Part shown: piece after piece, positions 36,195-50,034 of the stretch
Position numbering within the stretch: the stretch's first letter is position 1
How the letters are laid out: the number at the start of each line of letters is the position of its first letter
NCBI GenBank assembly: GCA_018296165.2
Contig: JACKQL020000006.1
Span: 558,001 to 622,000 of the forward strand
Direction of reading: 5' to 3'
Length of the DNA stretch: 64,000 nt
From: Termitomyces sp. T153
Lineage: Eukaryota > Basidiomycota > Agaricomycetes > Agaricales > Lyophyllaceae
Notes under the pieces: generated by a model
Told to the model about the DNA's origin: nothing
The model's input: only the letters and a program-made list of their open reading frames with translations
The model's database searches: none
Made by a program: the position numbers and the translations under genes

Positions 36195-37284
36195 GCTTCC
36201 ACACCAGGCTGCCACATACAATTGACCTTACAAACATGTATGAGCAAGTGAGGATATGTACATTGAACATACCAAAGACTACATTTATGACCATTACTAG
36301 AATATATCATAGTAATATCATGCAGATTGGTGATTGTAATGTGCTCACAATGTTCCAACATCTGATGACATCTATATTTAGAGATGTCATTGGCAAGTGG
36401 ATGCATGTGTATTTAGATGATATATTTGTCTTTTTGGACTCCATTGAGGAACACAAGCAGCACCTCAGAGTAGTCTTTGAAAGGCTATGCAAGAACAAGC
36501 TCTACCTTAAATGGAAGAAGTGTGAGCTGTATGCCAAGTGCATAGAATGCCTCAGCCATGTAATTGACTCACAGGTTATACACCCTGATATGGATCAGTT
36601 GAACAGGTTCCAGGAGTGTGCCACTCCTGGAACCTACAACAACATCCAGTGTTGTGTGGGGTTGGTGAACCACATTGGGAATTTTTTGCCAAACAGAACT
36701 TGGCAGCAGCTCATGATGCAATAATTGAGGCATGTGTATTTCAGATGTGGTTGGCCAACTCACACTGCAAGCCTGATCCTGAGCTGGAGAAAGGTGCATT
36801 GGTGTACTTTTCAACAAAGAACCTTAACCTTCCCAAAGGCAGAGCATAAAAGCTCTGCCCAAAGTGGGTTGGGCCATATAAAATTCTGGAGGCCTATGGT
36901 GATACCTCCAATTATGTGTTGGAGCTGCCTATGGCACTCCAGAAATGAACAATACATCCTAAGTTCCATGTGTCACTATTGTGCCCTTATAAGGCCAGAA
37001 ACAACATGCTGTTCCCCAACAGAGCAACACTAGAGCCAGATAACTTTGGTGCTCCAGACAACTAGGAATGCCTTGTCAATGACCTGGTAAATCATTGCTG
37101 AGACGGTAAGAACCTCAAGTTCAAGGTTTGTTGGAGTCTGGAGAACACCACTTGGAAGTCCCTTGCTACCTGCAAGGACCCTGGCAGCTCTTGACAGATA
37201 ATTGGAGTTGCAGGGCATATGGTGCCCTGCACAGTTAGCTAGAAGGACTAAGTCTGACTTAGTCCAGAAGCTAGATAGGCCACC
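36195..37284 (+). pseudogene. Second Gypsy lineage (element I): RT joined to integrase tail
   Basis: RT block: HTIDLTNMYEQVRI, TITRIYHSNIMQIGDCN, TSIFRDVIGKWMHVYLDDIF, LYLKWKKCELYAKCIE. YLDD is intact. Then, without RNase H or the integrase core, a C-terminal integrase/chromodomain-like tail follows from about 36,770: CKPDPELEKGALVYFSTKNL, CPKWVGPYKILEAYGD, HPKFHVSLL. An internal deletion near 36,725-36,765 joins the two. The sequence differs from the A/C/D/E/F group, so it is a separate Gypsy clade. Element D's LTR borders it on the left. Confidence 0.8.
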
Positions 37285-37560
37285 ATGCTGGGGGCCATCA
37301 ATAATTATGTCAGCCAATTTTTTTATCTGAATTGCAAAGTCCAACTGGTCTTTGTCTTCTTGCACATTGTTGGTGCTACACACCAACTCTATTCAAGAAC
37401 ACTCCTTGCCCCATGGGCAGAAAAAAAGAAGAGACCCAGCAAGGTGGATGTCAATCTGCCAGATTATTCAGTGAGCTCTGTCCAGAGCTCAAGAGGGAGA
37501 GGATCAGGAAGTAGTTCACTCCCTGAGTTTAGTGGCTTTGCTGTATTGGCAGAAGGCTTG

Positions 37561-39856
37561 TGTCATGACCCACTTCCTAGATCCCAAACATTGTTTCCAT
37601 CCTGCTTGCTTCCTTGGAGTTCCCCCTGATGCCCTGTTGAACTCCCCCAACCATTGTTCACCCTCTGCACCAACTCTGGGTAACTCTGACACTTCTCTGG
37701 CAAGCCCCAATGGCCTCCTAGCTAACTCCAATGCCTTCTCTACAGCTGTCAATGCTTCCCCTAACTCTTCTGAGCTCCTGGGACTCTTCTCCACTGTTCT
37801 CGACTCTGGCATATGTCACCAGCTCATCACTCTGGTTTACCCAGCCAACTCCAGAGCATCACAACAACTCCCTGCATCTTTAACTGATTCCATCAGAATA
37901 TCACTGTGGCCCATTCCTTGATCACAGCCAGCACCTGTCAACTCTGCACAGCTCTAACAAGCCCCATCACCAGACCCACTGTTCCTTGAAGCTCTCTAGT
38001 AGTTAGTATATAAGTTGTAGAGTAGCACCTCATATTCTAGTCTTGATATTACCTACCTACCTGCTTAACATTACCTATGGTCTAATTGTTTCTGTCTTGT
38101 GTTCATGTTCCATGTTATATTTCCCCTTCTCTCAGTCTCCTGGTCCTATCTGAGTCTCCTAGTCTTGTCTTGTCTCTATCTCCATTATTGTCTTGTTATC
38201 ATTTTGTACCTCTGCTTGAATCTATTTTTGTTCTCATCCCAATCTCATCTTGACTCCATCTCATCTCATTTGACTCCATTTCCTTTATTGTGCTCAAGTC
38301 CTTTCAACTCTAACACCTTCACAAACTCCATGCTTACAATTACAAACCCCAAACATTTCTTAAACCAACTCCAGACTTCACTAATTACTTAGCCCCAAAA
38401 CCCATCAACTTCTGTTGATCCCCCATCAAACTCCAGCCCTACTCCCATCACTTGCATAGTGTCAGGTTCTGCTGACCACGGGGGCTCAGCTACACTGGGC
38501 AAGTCCTTACTAGGCGAACGTGATTCCCTGCACTGACAACTGGGCACTCGGAGGTGTTCCAGGTGCTGGGGACTTGTGAGGATAGCTGGGGGAAATTGAT
38601 CTGAGCAAGTCTGGGAAGGTCTGGAGGAGTAGAGGACAAGTGGTGGAGAAGGAGGACAGGCTTGGCAGGGTTCAGGCACAAGTCTGTGTGTGAGTATTGC
38701 GGGTGTGGAGGAGGCGGAGGCTACGCGGATGACAGGAGCAGAGCCAGAGTTCTGATGGGGGATCAACAGGGGTTGATGGGGTTCAGAGCCAAGTGTATAG
38801 CAGGGTCCGGGGTTGGTAACGAGTGTCGGAGGTTTGTAATTGTAACTGTGGAGTTTGTGAGGACGTTATAGTTGAGAGGACGTGAACACAATAGACAGAA
38901 TCAGACGGGACGAGATGGAGTCGAACAAAAGGAGATGAGGATGAGATGGGAACTGGAATAGATTCAGGCAGAGACATGGAATGATAACAAAAGGATAACA
39001 GAACAGAAACGAGATAAGACCAGGAGACTGAGAGTAAGGAAAACAAGACACGGGACACAAAATACAAGAAGGAACAATCAGAAACACATCAGAAAGGTGG
39101 GTAGATAGATAAGTAATCTCAAGACTAGAGTATGAGGAGCTACTCTATGTCTTATATACTGACTACTGAAGAGCTCCGGGGATGTCAGCCATGGTGGCAG
39201 GGCTTGGCGGAGCTCGACAGAGTCAACAGGTGTCAGTTACAATCAGAGGGCGGGCTGTGTTGATATGTTGATGGGATCAATTGTGATGCGGTCCATTCCG
39301 AGGCTGTTGTGATACCCCAAGGTAAGTCGGGGAAGCCAGGGTGTCAAGTTGATGGGGTCAGGCACGGTGGAGAAGTGGTCCCAGGGGCTCAGGAAGTCCA
39401 GGGGAAGCGCCGGTGGCTGTGGGGAAGACATCAGAGTTGGCTAGGGGGGCGTCAGAGTTAGCTGAGAAGGTGCCGGAGTTAGCCAGAGTAGGCGCGGAGT
39501 GCTGGGGAAGTTCGATGAAGTGTCGGGGGGTTCCAGGGGAGCAGGGGTTTGTTGGGCAGTGTACGGGGCTTCAGGGAATGGGTCGTGACACATAGCCTCT
39601 GTTTGCCCCACACCTCTAATACTTGCTTCCAGACTTGTACCTGACACCCTATCAAGTCTGACCCCTTCTCCACAACTTGTCTTAGACTTCCCCAGACCAT
39701 CCCAGACTTGTTTGTCTCACTTCCCCTTGCTTATCCTCACAAGTCTCTAGAGTCTAAACTTTCTCTGAGTGCCAGATAATCAGTGTAGGACATCATGTCT
39801 GCCTAGTAAGGATTTGCCCAGTGTAGCTGAGCCCCCATAGTCAGTGGAACCTGACA
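37561..39856 (-). mobile_element. Solo LTR of H family in ORF G, TSD GCTTG, itself interrupted
   Basis: Minus-oriented LTR. It begins TGTCATGACCC at 37561, is interrupted at 38,459 by a second LTR, resumes at 39,596 and ends CCTGACA at 39,856. The TSD GCTTG is perfect (37556-37560 and 39857-39861). Without the insert it is about 1,160 bp, the size of the H LTR. CpG sites are almost absent, unlike the inner LTR, which fits the order of insertion. Confidence 0.92.
38460..39590 (+). mobile_element. Inner solo LTR of H family, TSD CATAG
   Basis: A plus-oriented LTR of 1,131 bp starts TGTCAGGTTCTGCTGACC and ends GGTCGTGACA. The TSD CATAG is perfect (38455-38459 and 39591-39595). It lies inside, and in opposite orientation to, an older LTR of the same family. 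Many CpG sites remain (GGCGGAGGCTACGCGG, GACGGGACGAG), so it is probably the youngest H-family insertion in the window. Confidence 0.95.
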
Positions 39857-42800
39857 GCTTGGTGCCAGGGAACATAGCTCCCCCAACAATGAGAAGAGCA
39901 GTCCCAGCTCCAACAAGGGATGCAAGGACCATAAGCAGAGAACTGGTGGTGGTGCCAGAAGATATGGCCCCACCTAGTTATTCAGTGGCAATGCAGCATT
40001 TGCCAGCACAGAGACATGGTTTGCCTCTGCAACAAGGTGAAGTGGGCAGAGGACATGGGGGACCACTAGCCCCCCCTCAGTTCAACTTTGGGTACTCTGT
40101 GGCTGCACAACCAGTGTAGTTCCAGGAGTTCCAGCAATATGTGATGCTACAATTTCCTGTGGCCCCACCTCCAGTGGCTGGCCCTGCTCATACAATGGGC
40201 ACAGCAGGTCAACAATAACCTGCCACTATCTCATCACAGGTAGGGATTTTAGTCCCTGCATCATCTTCATCAGAGGCAATGAAGGTTGACAACAAAGGCC
40301 CAGAGTTTATTACAGCTCTAATGCAGTCATTGGCACCTTCTAGGTGGTTGTATCAACCATTGCTGACTGTGGTGCATTCAATGAATGCACCATCTTCATT
40401 GTCAAGTCTATTGATGTGACCAGAGGCTGCCTTGACCAACAAAGGGAAAGGCAAGGCAACTGTAATGTTGTCATCTGCACTGGTACAGTGGAGTAGCACT
40501 CTCTTATCAACTGCCTGGAAGACAGTCAGGTGACACTTCTCTGCAACAGAGAAGGGCAAGGGCAAAGCAAAAGAGCCTGAGCCTTCTACTGCCATGGATG
40601 AGCAAATTGCTTACCTGCTCCAGCAGCTTCATAAAGCTGGAATCCCAGAGGACATCAGTGCTGACATTCTCAATAATTCTGTGGTGCAACTAGCATTAGC
40701 TCAGGTTCTGAACAAACTTGACATTGTTTGCAATCAAAGGGATGAGGCCCATGCAGACCTCTTCCAATCAGCATTGGAGAAGGGTAAGCATGTAGCCTCC
40801 CCTCCTAATCCCCCAGAAGCTAAGAAGGCTTGCACCAAGCCTTCTGTGTTTGTCAAGGGATCCTCAACTCAGAGGGCACTACTCATGCCCCATGATGATG
40901 TTGTGCCTGCTGGTGATGACCAGAAGATGGATGAGCACCCTGATTTCAAGGAGGCATCATCCACTGGTGGGCCATCAAAGCCAGTGGCAGCTCTAGTTAG
41001 GCCACCAAAACCAGCAGCAATCAGTGAGGGATCATCAAAGCCCTCCAAAAAATGGGCTGGCACTGTGAAGCCAGCTGTTGTGCCAGCAGAGGCAGACAAC
41101 TCAGTAGTCATTGTCACTCCAATTGCTTTTGTGGCAAATGTGCTGCAGGGAGCAGAAGCTGGAATGATTGAGGTCCATAAATCAAGGACCTATGTTATGC
41201 CTAGTGCACTCTTCCAGGAGCAGATGCCACCAGTGCATCAGGACTCCCATGACAAAGAATTCTTTGTCACTCAGCAGCAAGCTGCCTGAGCAATTATGGG
41301 TGCCCCAGTGGCATCTGACTTGGGTAGTGATGACAATGACAATGTCCCTACATCTAAACAACATATCTTGAATAGTGATTCAGACAACAATGCTGCTGAG
41401 CATCATCACAAGGAGCAGCACAATGCTAATGCTGGATGGCTGTCAGCTATTGATGCTGAGAAGTTCAAACTGGACCTCAAGCATCTGAATGATACAGTGC
41501 CCAGCTGCCTACCAGATGGCTGAGAGACCACATTGGTTTGCAGGTGCTTTGAGTGCCAGAACAACTTCAGGAGTATTCTCCACTCCAAATTCTATTGGTT
41601 GCTAACAATCAATGAAGTCTTTGTTGGTGACAAAGTGGTCTTTGCCCACTTTACTAAGATGGCAGGAATATCTCATATATTCCCATGCTACAAATTGTTA
41701 TACTGGTGGGCTTTCCAAGGGATGCCTATGAATTTAGAGCAGATTTGGCTGATCCTGAAACTCATTTGAAAAGGCAGATCTAAGGTTACTATGAGGGAGT
41801 GGATTCATGCCACTCTTCTCCTTCAGGAGTTCCATTGGTTCTCCTTCTATACATCTCCAGACTTGAGAGACTGCACTATGTGGTGGGTCATGGAGCTGAC
41901 ACCAGCAGAGTTGGAAACATCTCTGCTCAAGGGAAAGCATCATTGAATACTGGTTCCCTTACCATCATGTTTGTTGGCCATGCTTTGCCATATAGATAAC
42001 AATATGTGGGGAGTAGGACTTAATCAAGTTCCGATTGGCCACCATCTTGACATTCATGCATGAGCATAGTAAATCCTGCACTATGGCTACCCAGGTTTGC
42101 AGAACCTGTATTCAGGTGTAGCCATTGATGGCTCATTGTGCATAGACCAACAATTGGTCTTCAGATACATTCTAGGTTGGGCACTGGCCCCAACTACTCT
42201 GCATGCATAGATGGCCTATATGAGGCTGTTTGCTATGGTGGTTGCCCAGCTGCATCTCTATTGAGATGCAGTCAACATCTACTAGGCTTATATAGGGGAG
42301 TTCTCTCTAATTACCTCTGACACCTTCACTCTACATAGGCTGCAAGTGCTGCCTATGCAAATTAACAACTTGAGTGAGACAGAGGTGATACATCACCTCT
42401 TGGCTAACTGCATGCCCTCCCTCCTAGGTAAATCATGTGTATACCTATGGCATACACTTCCTAGATAACCACTGGTCCAGGAGTGCAATTCATGTGGACT
42501 TGTTCATATAGGTCAACAATGAGTGCCATCATTGACTCCAAACCATCAGAATACCCCCTGCAGTAGAGGGGTACAATGGGTGGTATGCCCCCACCACTGA
42601 CAGCAGGGAGCACTTCCAAGTGCTCTTCCAAATCTAGGAGAGTAGAGGCCACTCAACTTAGGCATGGCTGAATGGCTGCACTATGGTGAGGAGGGTATCT
42701 TCACTCATCTCTTACACCAACTTGTGGAGGTAGTGAGAGCTGCTCTAGCACCAGCAGAGGAGCTATTTTCAGTGGCTCCTCCCATAAGTGCAGCCCCAAC

Positions 42801-42926
42801 TGAGGAGGGGCCATTGTCATTAATGGCCTCAGCTACTACCAACTCAGCCATGAGCTCTGGTGCATTCTTGGAGGATGCACCTTCAGAGGAGTCTATGGAA
42901 TTGGACTACATCAACAACTCAGTATT

Positions 42927-43293
42927 TGTAAGGGCAATATCCAGAGTGGCAGATCTGAGTCACACAGCTAACAGAAGGAAATCCAAAGTATATTAGCAAA
43001 GTAGACAATGATACAACAGTAACTAATCACCTAGCAGAGGGGAATCTTAAGAGAACAAGTCTAAGGATTCCCACTGCTCAGTGTAGTGCATCAGCAGGCA
43101 ACAGAAGCATGGGAATAGCTATACAGAGGGCTAGAGCTAGCCCTAACCCTAGAGAAGTGATTGATGAGGTAATACAGAAAGTCCCATGGGTCTCTGGAGA
43201 TCTCCAGGGGTCTGGATCAAGCATCAGAGATGTTATGTGAGCTGCAAAAGCACTGGAACAAGCCACAGAGGTTGGAAATGAAAGTCCCCAATA
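42927..43293 (-). repeat. 3' LTR of element E
   Basis: Begins TGTAAGGGCAA, the complement of the family end TTGCCCTTACA. It ends near CCCCAATA, the decayed complement of TGTCAGGGG. Confidence 0.85.
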
Positions 43294-43299
43294 TCACCC

Positions 43300-46200
43300 C
43301 CCCTCTAATGTGCAGCATCTCAACATGTGGGGTAGAAAAAGTCTCAGATTGCCTGGTTCACTGGTGAGATGGGATAGATTCCTTAGATGGTGTGTGGTGC
43401 ATCTGAGTACTTCCAATGGAACTCCTTGATAAGCCCTGGAGCATGGACATTCCCCTGCAGTTCCCAGGAGATGTCCTCAATTCCATAACCTTTCCACTTC
43501 ACTTTGTGTTGTAGTTGTTATCAGAATAAGTGGCTATCCAGAATCTCCTCTACCTCATACTTCTTGCTATCATTGACCACTACTGGGGATTGTGGAGGTA
43601 GCAGCTGTCACCCTGGAATAGGGTCCTTTGGAGCCAGAGTCAGTTTGACCATGTTAAACACCAGATGGAGCTGGCACATCCCTGTGAGGAGCCAGAGTCA
43701 GTAGGCTAGGGGCCCTACCTGTTATTCCATTGTGAATAGTCTCAATTTGCAGTGTGAGAGCTTTGTTGATGGTTGGGTAGTTGTAATATTGGAGGCATCT
43801 AGGTAGACTCAATTTCTAGGCTGGTACTTGGGCACCAGAGTCCTTCCATGATTGTAGTATTGCATCATGTTGTTCTTTGCCTTTGCAAGAGCTGCCCAGG
43901 CCTCTTCCTGTGACTTTTTCATCTGGTCCACAAACTTGTTTACTGCTTTATTGTCTGAGGGCTGTGCCCAGAGTTCAAAACCCATGTGTGAGTGCCATTC
44001 AGTATCAAGGAAAAAAGGGGAGACTTGGGTGGATGTGTGAATGTGGTTGTTGTACTAGAACTCAGCATTGGGGAGGAGTTCATTCCAATCATCCTAGTGC
44101 TCATTGCAGAAGAGGTGGAGGTACTGCTCCAACTCCTGGTTTATGTGTTTAGTTTGGCTGTTGGACTGCAGGTGGTAGGTAGTGGAGGTGTGGAGCTTCA
44201 TGCCGAGTAGTCAGTAGAGTACTCTGGTGAAGTCTACTACAAACAGTAGTCACTGGTTGGAGACATAAGCATCAGAGAGGCCAGGGTGCTTCCAGACATT
44301 TCTCCAGTACAGGTTTGCAATGCCTATGGTGGAGCAGGTGATGTGAGTCAGAATGAAGTGTGCTTGCTTGCCATACAGGTCCACCACCCATGATGGTGTT
44401 GTAACTATGGGCATTGGGGAGCTCAACAATGAAGTCCACCAAGGCAACACTCCACTGCTCCACAGGAACAGGTAAAAGATGTAGCTGTCCAGAGGGAAGG
44501 TGGTGCTGGGGCTCGGTCCAGAGGCAGAGATCACCTGTACTAGTGTAAGACCCAGTATAGTGGAACATCTGGGGCTACCAGTAATTCTGCAAAACTAGCT
44601 CCAGCATTTTCCAGTGTTCAGGGTGCCCAGCAATCAAAGAGTCATGGTGTTGCTCTACTACAAGCCTCCAATGGAGCTCTGGAATGTTGGGCATATAGAT
44701 ACAATCCTGAAAGGTTAAGATCCCATCCTAGAGAGCCCATTTGTCTGCACAGACCAATTTGATGCCAGTGGTATGTCTTAGTTTCAGCACCCAGGCTGCC
44801 TGAGCAACAAGTTCCTCCTGCTGATCATCTTGGTTGCCCCACCAGATGTCCTAGAAGATGTCTACCTCTGCTCCCTTGATGGCTAGCCCTTCCATGGCTT
44901 GGATTGCAAACAGTTTGTGCTGGAGAAGCACAATGTTGCTGTTGTCCTTTTTCCAGTGCTATGGTCTGCTCTCTGGAACAGAGCATCTGGTTTTCCCATA
45001 CTCCAGCTGAGCTTGTGGTGCAGTGAGAAGTCAAAGTTAGCTAGATAGAGGGACCACCAGGCTTGTTGGCAGTTGAGCTTCTTGGCTGTCTGGAAGTACT
45101 CAAGGTTCTTGTGATCCATCCAGATCTCAAACTTATGCCATGCACCCTCTAAGAAATGCTGCCATTCTTCAAAGGAGCAGATTATGGCCAACATCTCCTT
45201 GTTGTGGATCTCATAGTTCCACTCTACTATGTTCAGGCAAGTAATGGCATGCTTGAGAGTGTCAAAGGCCATCTGCTCCTGAGGCCCTCAACTCCACATG
45301 ATGTCCTTCCCTATGAGGTTGAATAATGAGCAGGCATGATATAAAAAGTTCCAGATGAACCTCTAGTAGAAGTTCACAAAGCCTAGGAATGTCTGCACTT
45401 CCTTCTTGTTCTTGGGCTCTGGCCACTCTGCAACACCCACTACCTTCACCAGGTCCATCTCTGTGGCCTCTATATGAGATGATCAGGCCAAGATACTTGA
45501 TCCAAGTCTGCTCAAACTTGCACTTCTCTGGTTTGAGGTAGAGCTGGTATTAGCAGAGGCATCTCAAGACAAGGTGTGTGATTTAGCAGTGTTCCTCCAT
45601 CATCTTGGTATATATGAGGATGTTGTTGAGGTATACACATACTATGCCCTCAGCAATGAGATCTCAGAAGATGTTGTTCATTATTGTCTGGATGGTGGCC
45701 AGGCTATTGGTGAGTCCAAAGAACATAACAAGAGGTTTGAACAGTCCCTGATTGGTCTGGAAGGCAGCCTTCCATTTGTCTCCCTCCTGGCCCTTCTGGA
45801 TATGGATGTTGTTGTAGCCCCACTAGATGTCTAGTTTAGTGAAGTACCATGCACCCCAGAGATTATTGATGAGCTCAGAGATGAGGGGGAGGGAGTAACA
45901 GTTTTTAATAGTCATGGCATTAAGCACCCAGTAATCTTGAACCAGTCAAAGCAATCCATCTTTCTTCTTGATGAAGAAGACTAGAGAAGTCATCAAAGAT
46001 TTGGAGGGGCATATGCAACTAGAGTCCAGGTTCTCTTGCAAGAAGGCATCAAGTTTGTTCTGCTCCTTGGGCACTAGTGGGTAGACCTTACAGCTAAAGG
46101 GTGTGGAGTTGGGCAGTAATCCAATGGCATGGTCTCACTACTTGAGCTCTGGGAGCAAGTCAAACAAGGCCTTGGAGAACAGATCCTCAAATGGAAGTGG

Positions 46201-47530
46201 GAAGGTATGATGTCCTGGAACTCTCAGGGCATGGAGTTAGCAGTGAACACCTGGGCCAGTTCCTGGAATGTGGTCTGGCTAGCCCAAATCTCTGCAATGG
46301 AGGGTGGCAAATGTAAGGTGGTGGTGTAAATCCAGTCCCCCACCTCTACTACTCTGTCTAGAAGCTCTGGATTGTCATCACTTCCCCACTCCTCTTTGTA
46401 TTCCTCCTCTGAGACTCTGCCACTGCTCCAGTTGTCCTTGTAGAGGGCCTTCCTACAAGAAAATGCTGGGGGCAGGGGGTCCAGGAGATTTAGGTCTGCA
46501 AAGGAGAAAGGGCCTGTGTAGCACACTCTAATGGCTGCACTTTCTTGGGCCTGAGCTCAGCATTCTTGCTTGACCTCTGTAGCACAAGCAGAGCACCTCT
46601 GGGAGCATTGGCTTATTGATACTTCACCCCAAGCTCAGTCCACTTCAGGGTTGTGCTTCTGGAGCTAGGTGAAACCAAGAATCATGTTCTGTTTGCCTAG
46701 ACTAGTGACAACAAAGACTGCATGCTCAGCATGATTCTGGTAGTGGAAGACAAGATCAACTATAGAGTTGATGGTGCCAGCCTTGTTGGGCATTCCATTG
46801 ATATTGAGCACCAGAATGGGCTAGGAGAGTGGCTATGTGGTCAGACCATAGTGCTTCACAAACTCTGAGTCTAGGAAAAGCCTCATCACTCTGCTGTCTA
46901 GGAGGGCAGTGACTCTGCAAGTCTGCTGGGTGTCTATGGTTTTGATTTCCACATCTAGGCACAAAGAGTTAGCAGATGCACTTGAAGCCACCACATACTG
47001 TCAGGGCATTTGGCGCTCCCAGGCAGAGTGGCACCAGCAGATCTTAGCTGGCATTGGAGAACTTGGTTGGGGCTCTGAAGTTGGTATTTGTATATTTGGA
47101 GGGAGATATTGAGGTTCTTCTGTCTTAGAATGAGGGGTATCAGAAATGGCAATTTCATTTTCTATTGAAAAACATGAGAACCTGTTGGTATCCAGTGACA
47201 GAGGCACATACTTCATCTGTTGCTCAACTCAAAATCCTCCTCCAGTTCTGGGGGTGATGTGCAAGTGCTAATCTCCTTCAGGGTCAACTCCATTGTTAAC
47301 TTGTCTAGCAATGGAGCTCTGGCAGTGTCATGCAAAATGCCTGAGCTTCTTGCATCTCTGACACAGTAACAGTGTAGCATGGAGCTGTTGGGCAGCATCC
47401 ACATCTATGGAATTGCTTGGCAGCAAGGGGCATGGTGCAGAGATGGATAGAGTAGGGGCAGGCATTGGGTGAGCAGGCACAAGATACTGGAGGCTAGTGA
47501 CCAGTCCAGGGTACTGCATAGAGTGCATGT
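43300..47530 (-). pseudogene. Gypsy gag-pol of element E (3' part of gag through chromodomain)
   Basis: From right to left on the minus strand: zinc knuckle CQRCKKLRHFAxHC (about 47,340); protease region TALLDSRVMRLFLDSE (near 46,900), then ILGFT; RT with the catalytic box decayed to YLNN (near 45,610) between LTNS and ILIYTKMMEEHC; RNase H (45,210-45,040: EMLAIICSFEEWQHFLEGAW, MDHKNLEYFQTAKKLNCQQA); integrase (44,450-44,290: ALVDFIVELPNAHSYN, YGKQAHFILTHITC); and a degraded chromodomain near 43,560-43,440. Many stops are present, so it cannot code for a working polyprotein. The pre-RT region around 46,530-46,230 is the closest relative of element D. Confidence 0.88.
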
Positions 47531-47703
47531 AGTAGAGCTCCTGTCAAATCTCAATGAATTGTCACTGATCCTGGGCTACCTTGTACCATGAAGCAATCCT
47601 CTTGTCATCCAGGTGGCCCTCTGCAAGATTGTTAATGCATTCTACCAATGCTGGGTGCAAGCCATCCCAGAAAGTGAGGCCTAGTTGAAGACTGTCAGGA
47701 TAG

Positions 47704-50034
47704 TGTCAAGGGACTTCTATTTCCAATCTCCATGACTGGTTTCAGCACCTCCACAGCTTGTTCAACATCTTCACAGCTCTTTCCACAATTACAGAGATCC
47801 CCATATTACCTCAGCAATCATTGCCCTAGAGTTAGAAGTAGCTCCGGTCACCTGTACAGTAGTTCCCATGCCTCTGCTGCCTGCTGATGCACCACACTGA
47901 GCAGCAGGGATCCTTAGACTTGTTCTCTTTGGATTCCCCTCTGCTAGGTGATTAGTTACTGATTGTATTGTTGCCTATTCTGCTAATATACTTTAGATTC
48001 CCCTCTGTTAGCTGTGTGACTCCAACCTGCCACTCTGGAGGTTTCCCTTACAGCAGAACAAGTCTCCTCAAACTGGCCTAGAAGCCCTCATAGCTGCAAG
48101 GAACCTTTGAGCTGCTATCTGTCACTTCTCTGCCAGAATTAAGCACCACAGAGTTCTATGTCTTAGCTTGCCAACCCAGACACACCCTTGGAGGCCCCAG
48201 CCCTGCAGGATAAAGCCTGGACTTGCCTGCTCCACCTAGAGACCCAGGTGCAATTAACACAATCATCTCTCACCCACCATATGACCAAACTCTCTACCCT
48301 CCATCAGACAACAGATCTTATCTCCCAATCCCTTCAGGCATTGCTAGAATGCCTAAGCCCTAACTCTGCCCCTTCTATAGCTGCAGAACCAGCCCTGCAT
48401 GCTGCAGCATTCACTCCTGTGGCTCTGGTGACTCTATGGCTGTGGATCCCACATCTGGCACTACCAGATGCATACAATGGTGCCCACTCTGACAGGGAGC
48501 AATTCCTACAGTCCTGCCTCACCTATATCTACCTCAGCAGAGATGCTTTTGTCTGATGCATTGAAAATAGCCTGGGTGCTGTCATACATAAAGACTGGGC
48601 ATGCCTCCACCTACATGCAGTGAGTTTTCAACTGTCCTGGAGATGTGGGGAGCTTTCTGGACTGGGCTGCCTTTGAGAAGGACTTTTGTGTGGAATTTTT
48701 CCTGTTAGACCCTGCCAAGATGGCAGCACTGACACTGTGAGACAGGGAGGAGTATGGACAAGGAAAGCATATGTTGGATGAGTACATTGACTCATTCTGA
48801 GCTCTGGTCAAACAGGCTGCCTACCCCAACAGCCTCCAACTATGCCTCACCTTCCAGGATAGCTTGCACCCTATATTGGTGGAATGCATTGACAATCTGG
48901 TGGAGGGTTGCCCCAACAATGAAAAGATTGTATCATGGTATGAAGTGGCCTGGGACCAATGGCAACCAGAGGGAGCTCTGCCACCCCTGTTCTATGCTGC
49001 ACTCCACTCCAGTTAGCAACTTCCACCACCCTGCACCTACTCGCCCAATGCTGGCCCTCACTCCAGCTGCCCCTATAGTGCAGCCCTTGCCACCAGGGAT
49101 CCTCATGGATGTGGATGTGGCCCAACAACTCTGCACTGCTCTGCTGTTGTGCTGGAGATGCAAGAAGCCTGGGCACTTTGCACAGCACTGTCCCTAAGCT
49201 GTCACACTATCAGTTAGGGCCATTCATAGTGGAATAACAGGTAGGACCCTTGGCCTATCAACTCCAACTCCCCATGGGGATGCACCAGCTTCATCCAGTG
49301 TTCAATGTGGTTAAACTAACCCCAGCCCCTAAAGATCCTATCCTGGGACAACATCTGCCACCTTCACTACCCCTCATGGTTGTTGATGGCAATGAGGAGT
49401 ATGAAGTGGAAGAAATCCTGGACAGCCATTTATTCTAGAGACAACTACAATGCAAGGTGAAGTGGAAAGGCTATGGAATTGAGGATATTTCCTGGGAGCC
49501 ATGGGAGAATGTACATGCCCCTGGACTTGTCAAGGAGTTCCACTAGAGACATCCAGATGCCCTGTATGCCATATGAGGAATCTACCCTATCTCACCAGTG
49601 GACCAAGCAATCAGGGACTTCTTCTACCCCATGCATTGAGACACCACATGCTAGAAGAGGGGTGATGTCAGGGGACTTCCATTTTCAACCTCTATGACTG
49701 GTTCCAGGACCTCTGCAGCTTGTTCAACATCTCCATGGCTCTTTCCAGGACTGCAGAGATCTCTGGAAAACTGTGGAGTTCTCTATATTACCTCAGCAAT
49801 CATTGCTCTAAGGTTAGGAGTGGCTGTGTTCACCTGTACAGTAGTTTCCATGCCTACACCACCCACTAATGTGCCGTGCTGAGCAGCGATGATCTTTAGA
49901 CTTGTTCTCTTTGGATTTTCCTCTGATAGGTGATTAGTTACTGATTGTATCATCATCTATTCTGCTAATATACTTTAGATTCCCCTCTGCTAGCCATGTG
50001 ACTCCAACCCACCACTCTGGAGGTTGCCCTTACA
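47704..50034 (+). mobile_element. Gypsy deletion derivative F inside E, TSD GATAG
   Basis: The element is 2,331 bp, plus strand. The LTRs are 47704-48052 (349 bp) and 49666-50034 (369 bp), with a perfect TSD GATAG (47699-47703 and 50035-50039). The internal part has gag (from about 48,190, ending with zinc knuckle CWRCKKPGHFAQHCP at 49,150-49,195) fused directly to an integrase tail and chromodomain ([32 protein letters not shown], 49,250-49,435). Protease, RT, RNase H and the integrase core are deleted. It probably moved with proteins from a full-length relative. Confidence 0.93.
48180..49196 (+). pseudogene. gag of element F with CCHC zinc knuckle
   Basis: Starts in the region QDKAWTCLLHLETQVQLTQ (helical N-terminal part, 48,205-48,260). 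It continues through LPDAYNGAHSDREQFLQSCL (capsid-like part near 48,460) to the nucleocapsid CWRCKKPGHFAQHCP, a CX2CX4HX4C knuckle. Several stops and frameshifts lie between 48,555 and 48,760. After the knuckle the sequence jumps to the integrase tail at 49,197. Confidence 0.82.

Noticed and set aside
45574..45834. 86-codon plus frame in element E
   Set aside because: It is the antisense shadow of the minus-strand RT, and the same shadow pattern appears opposite the RT genes of D and C.
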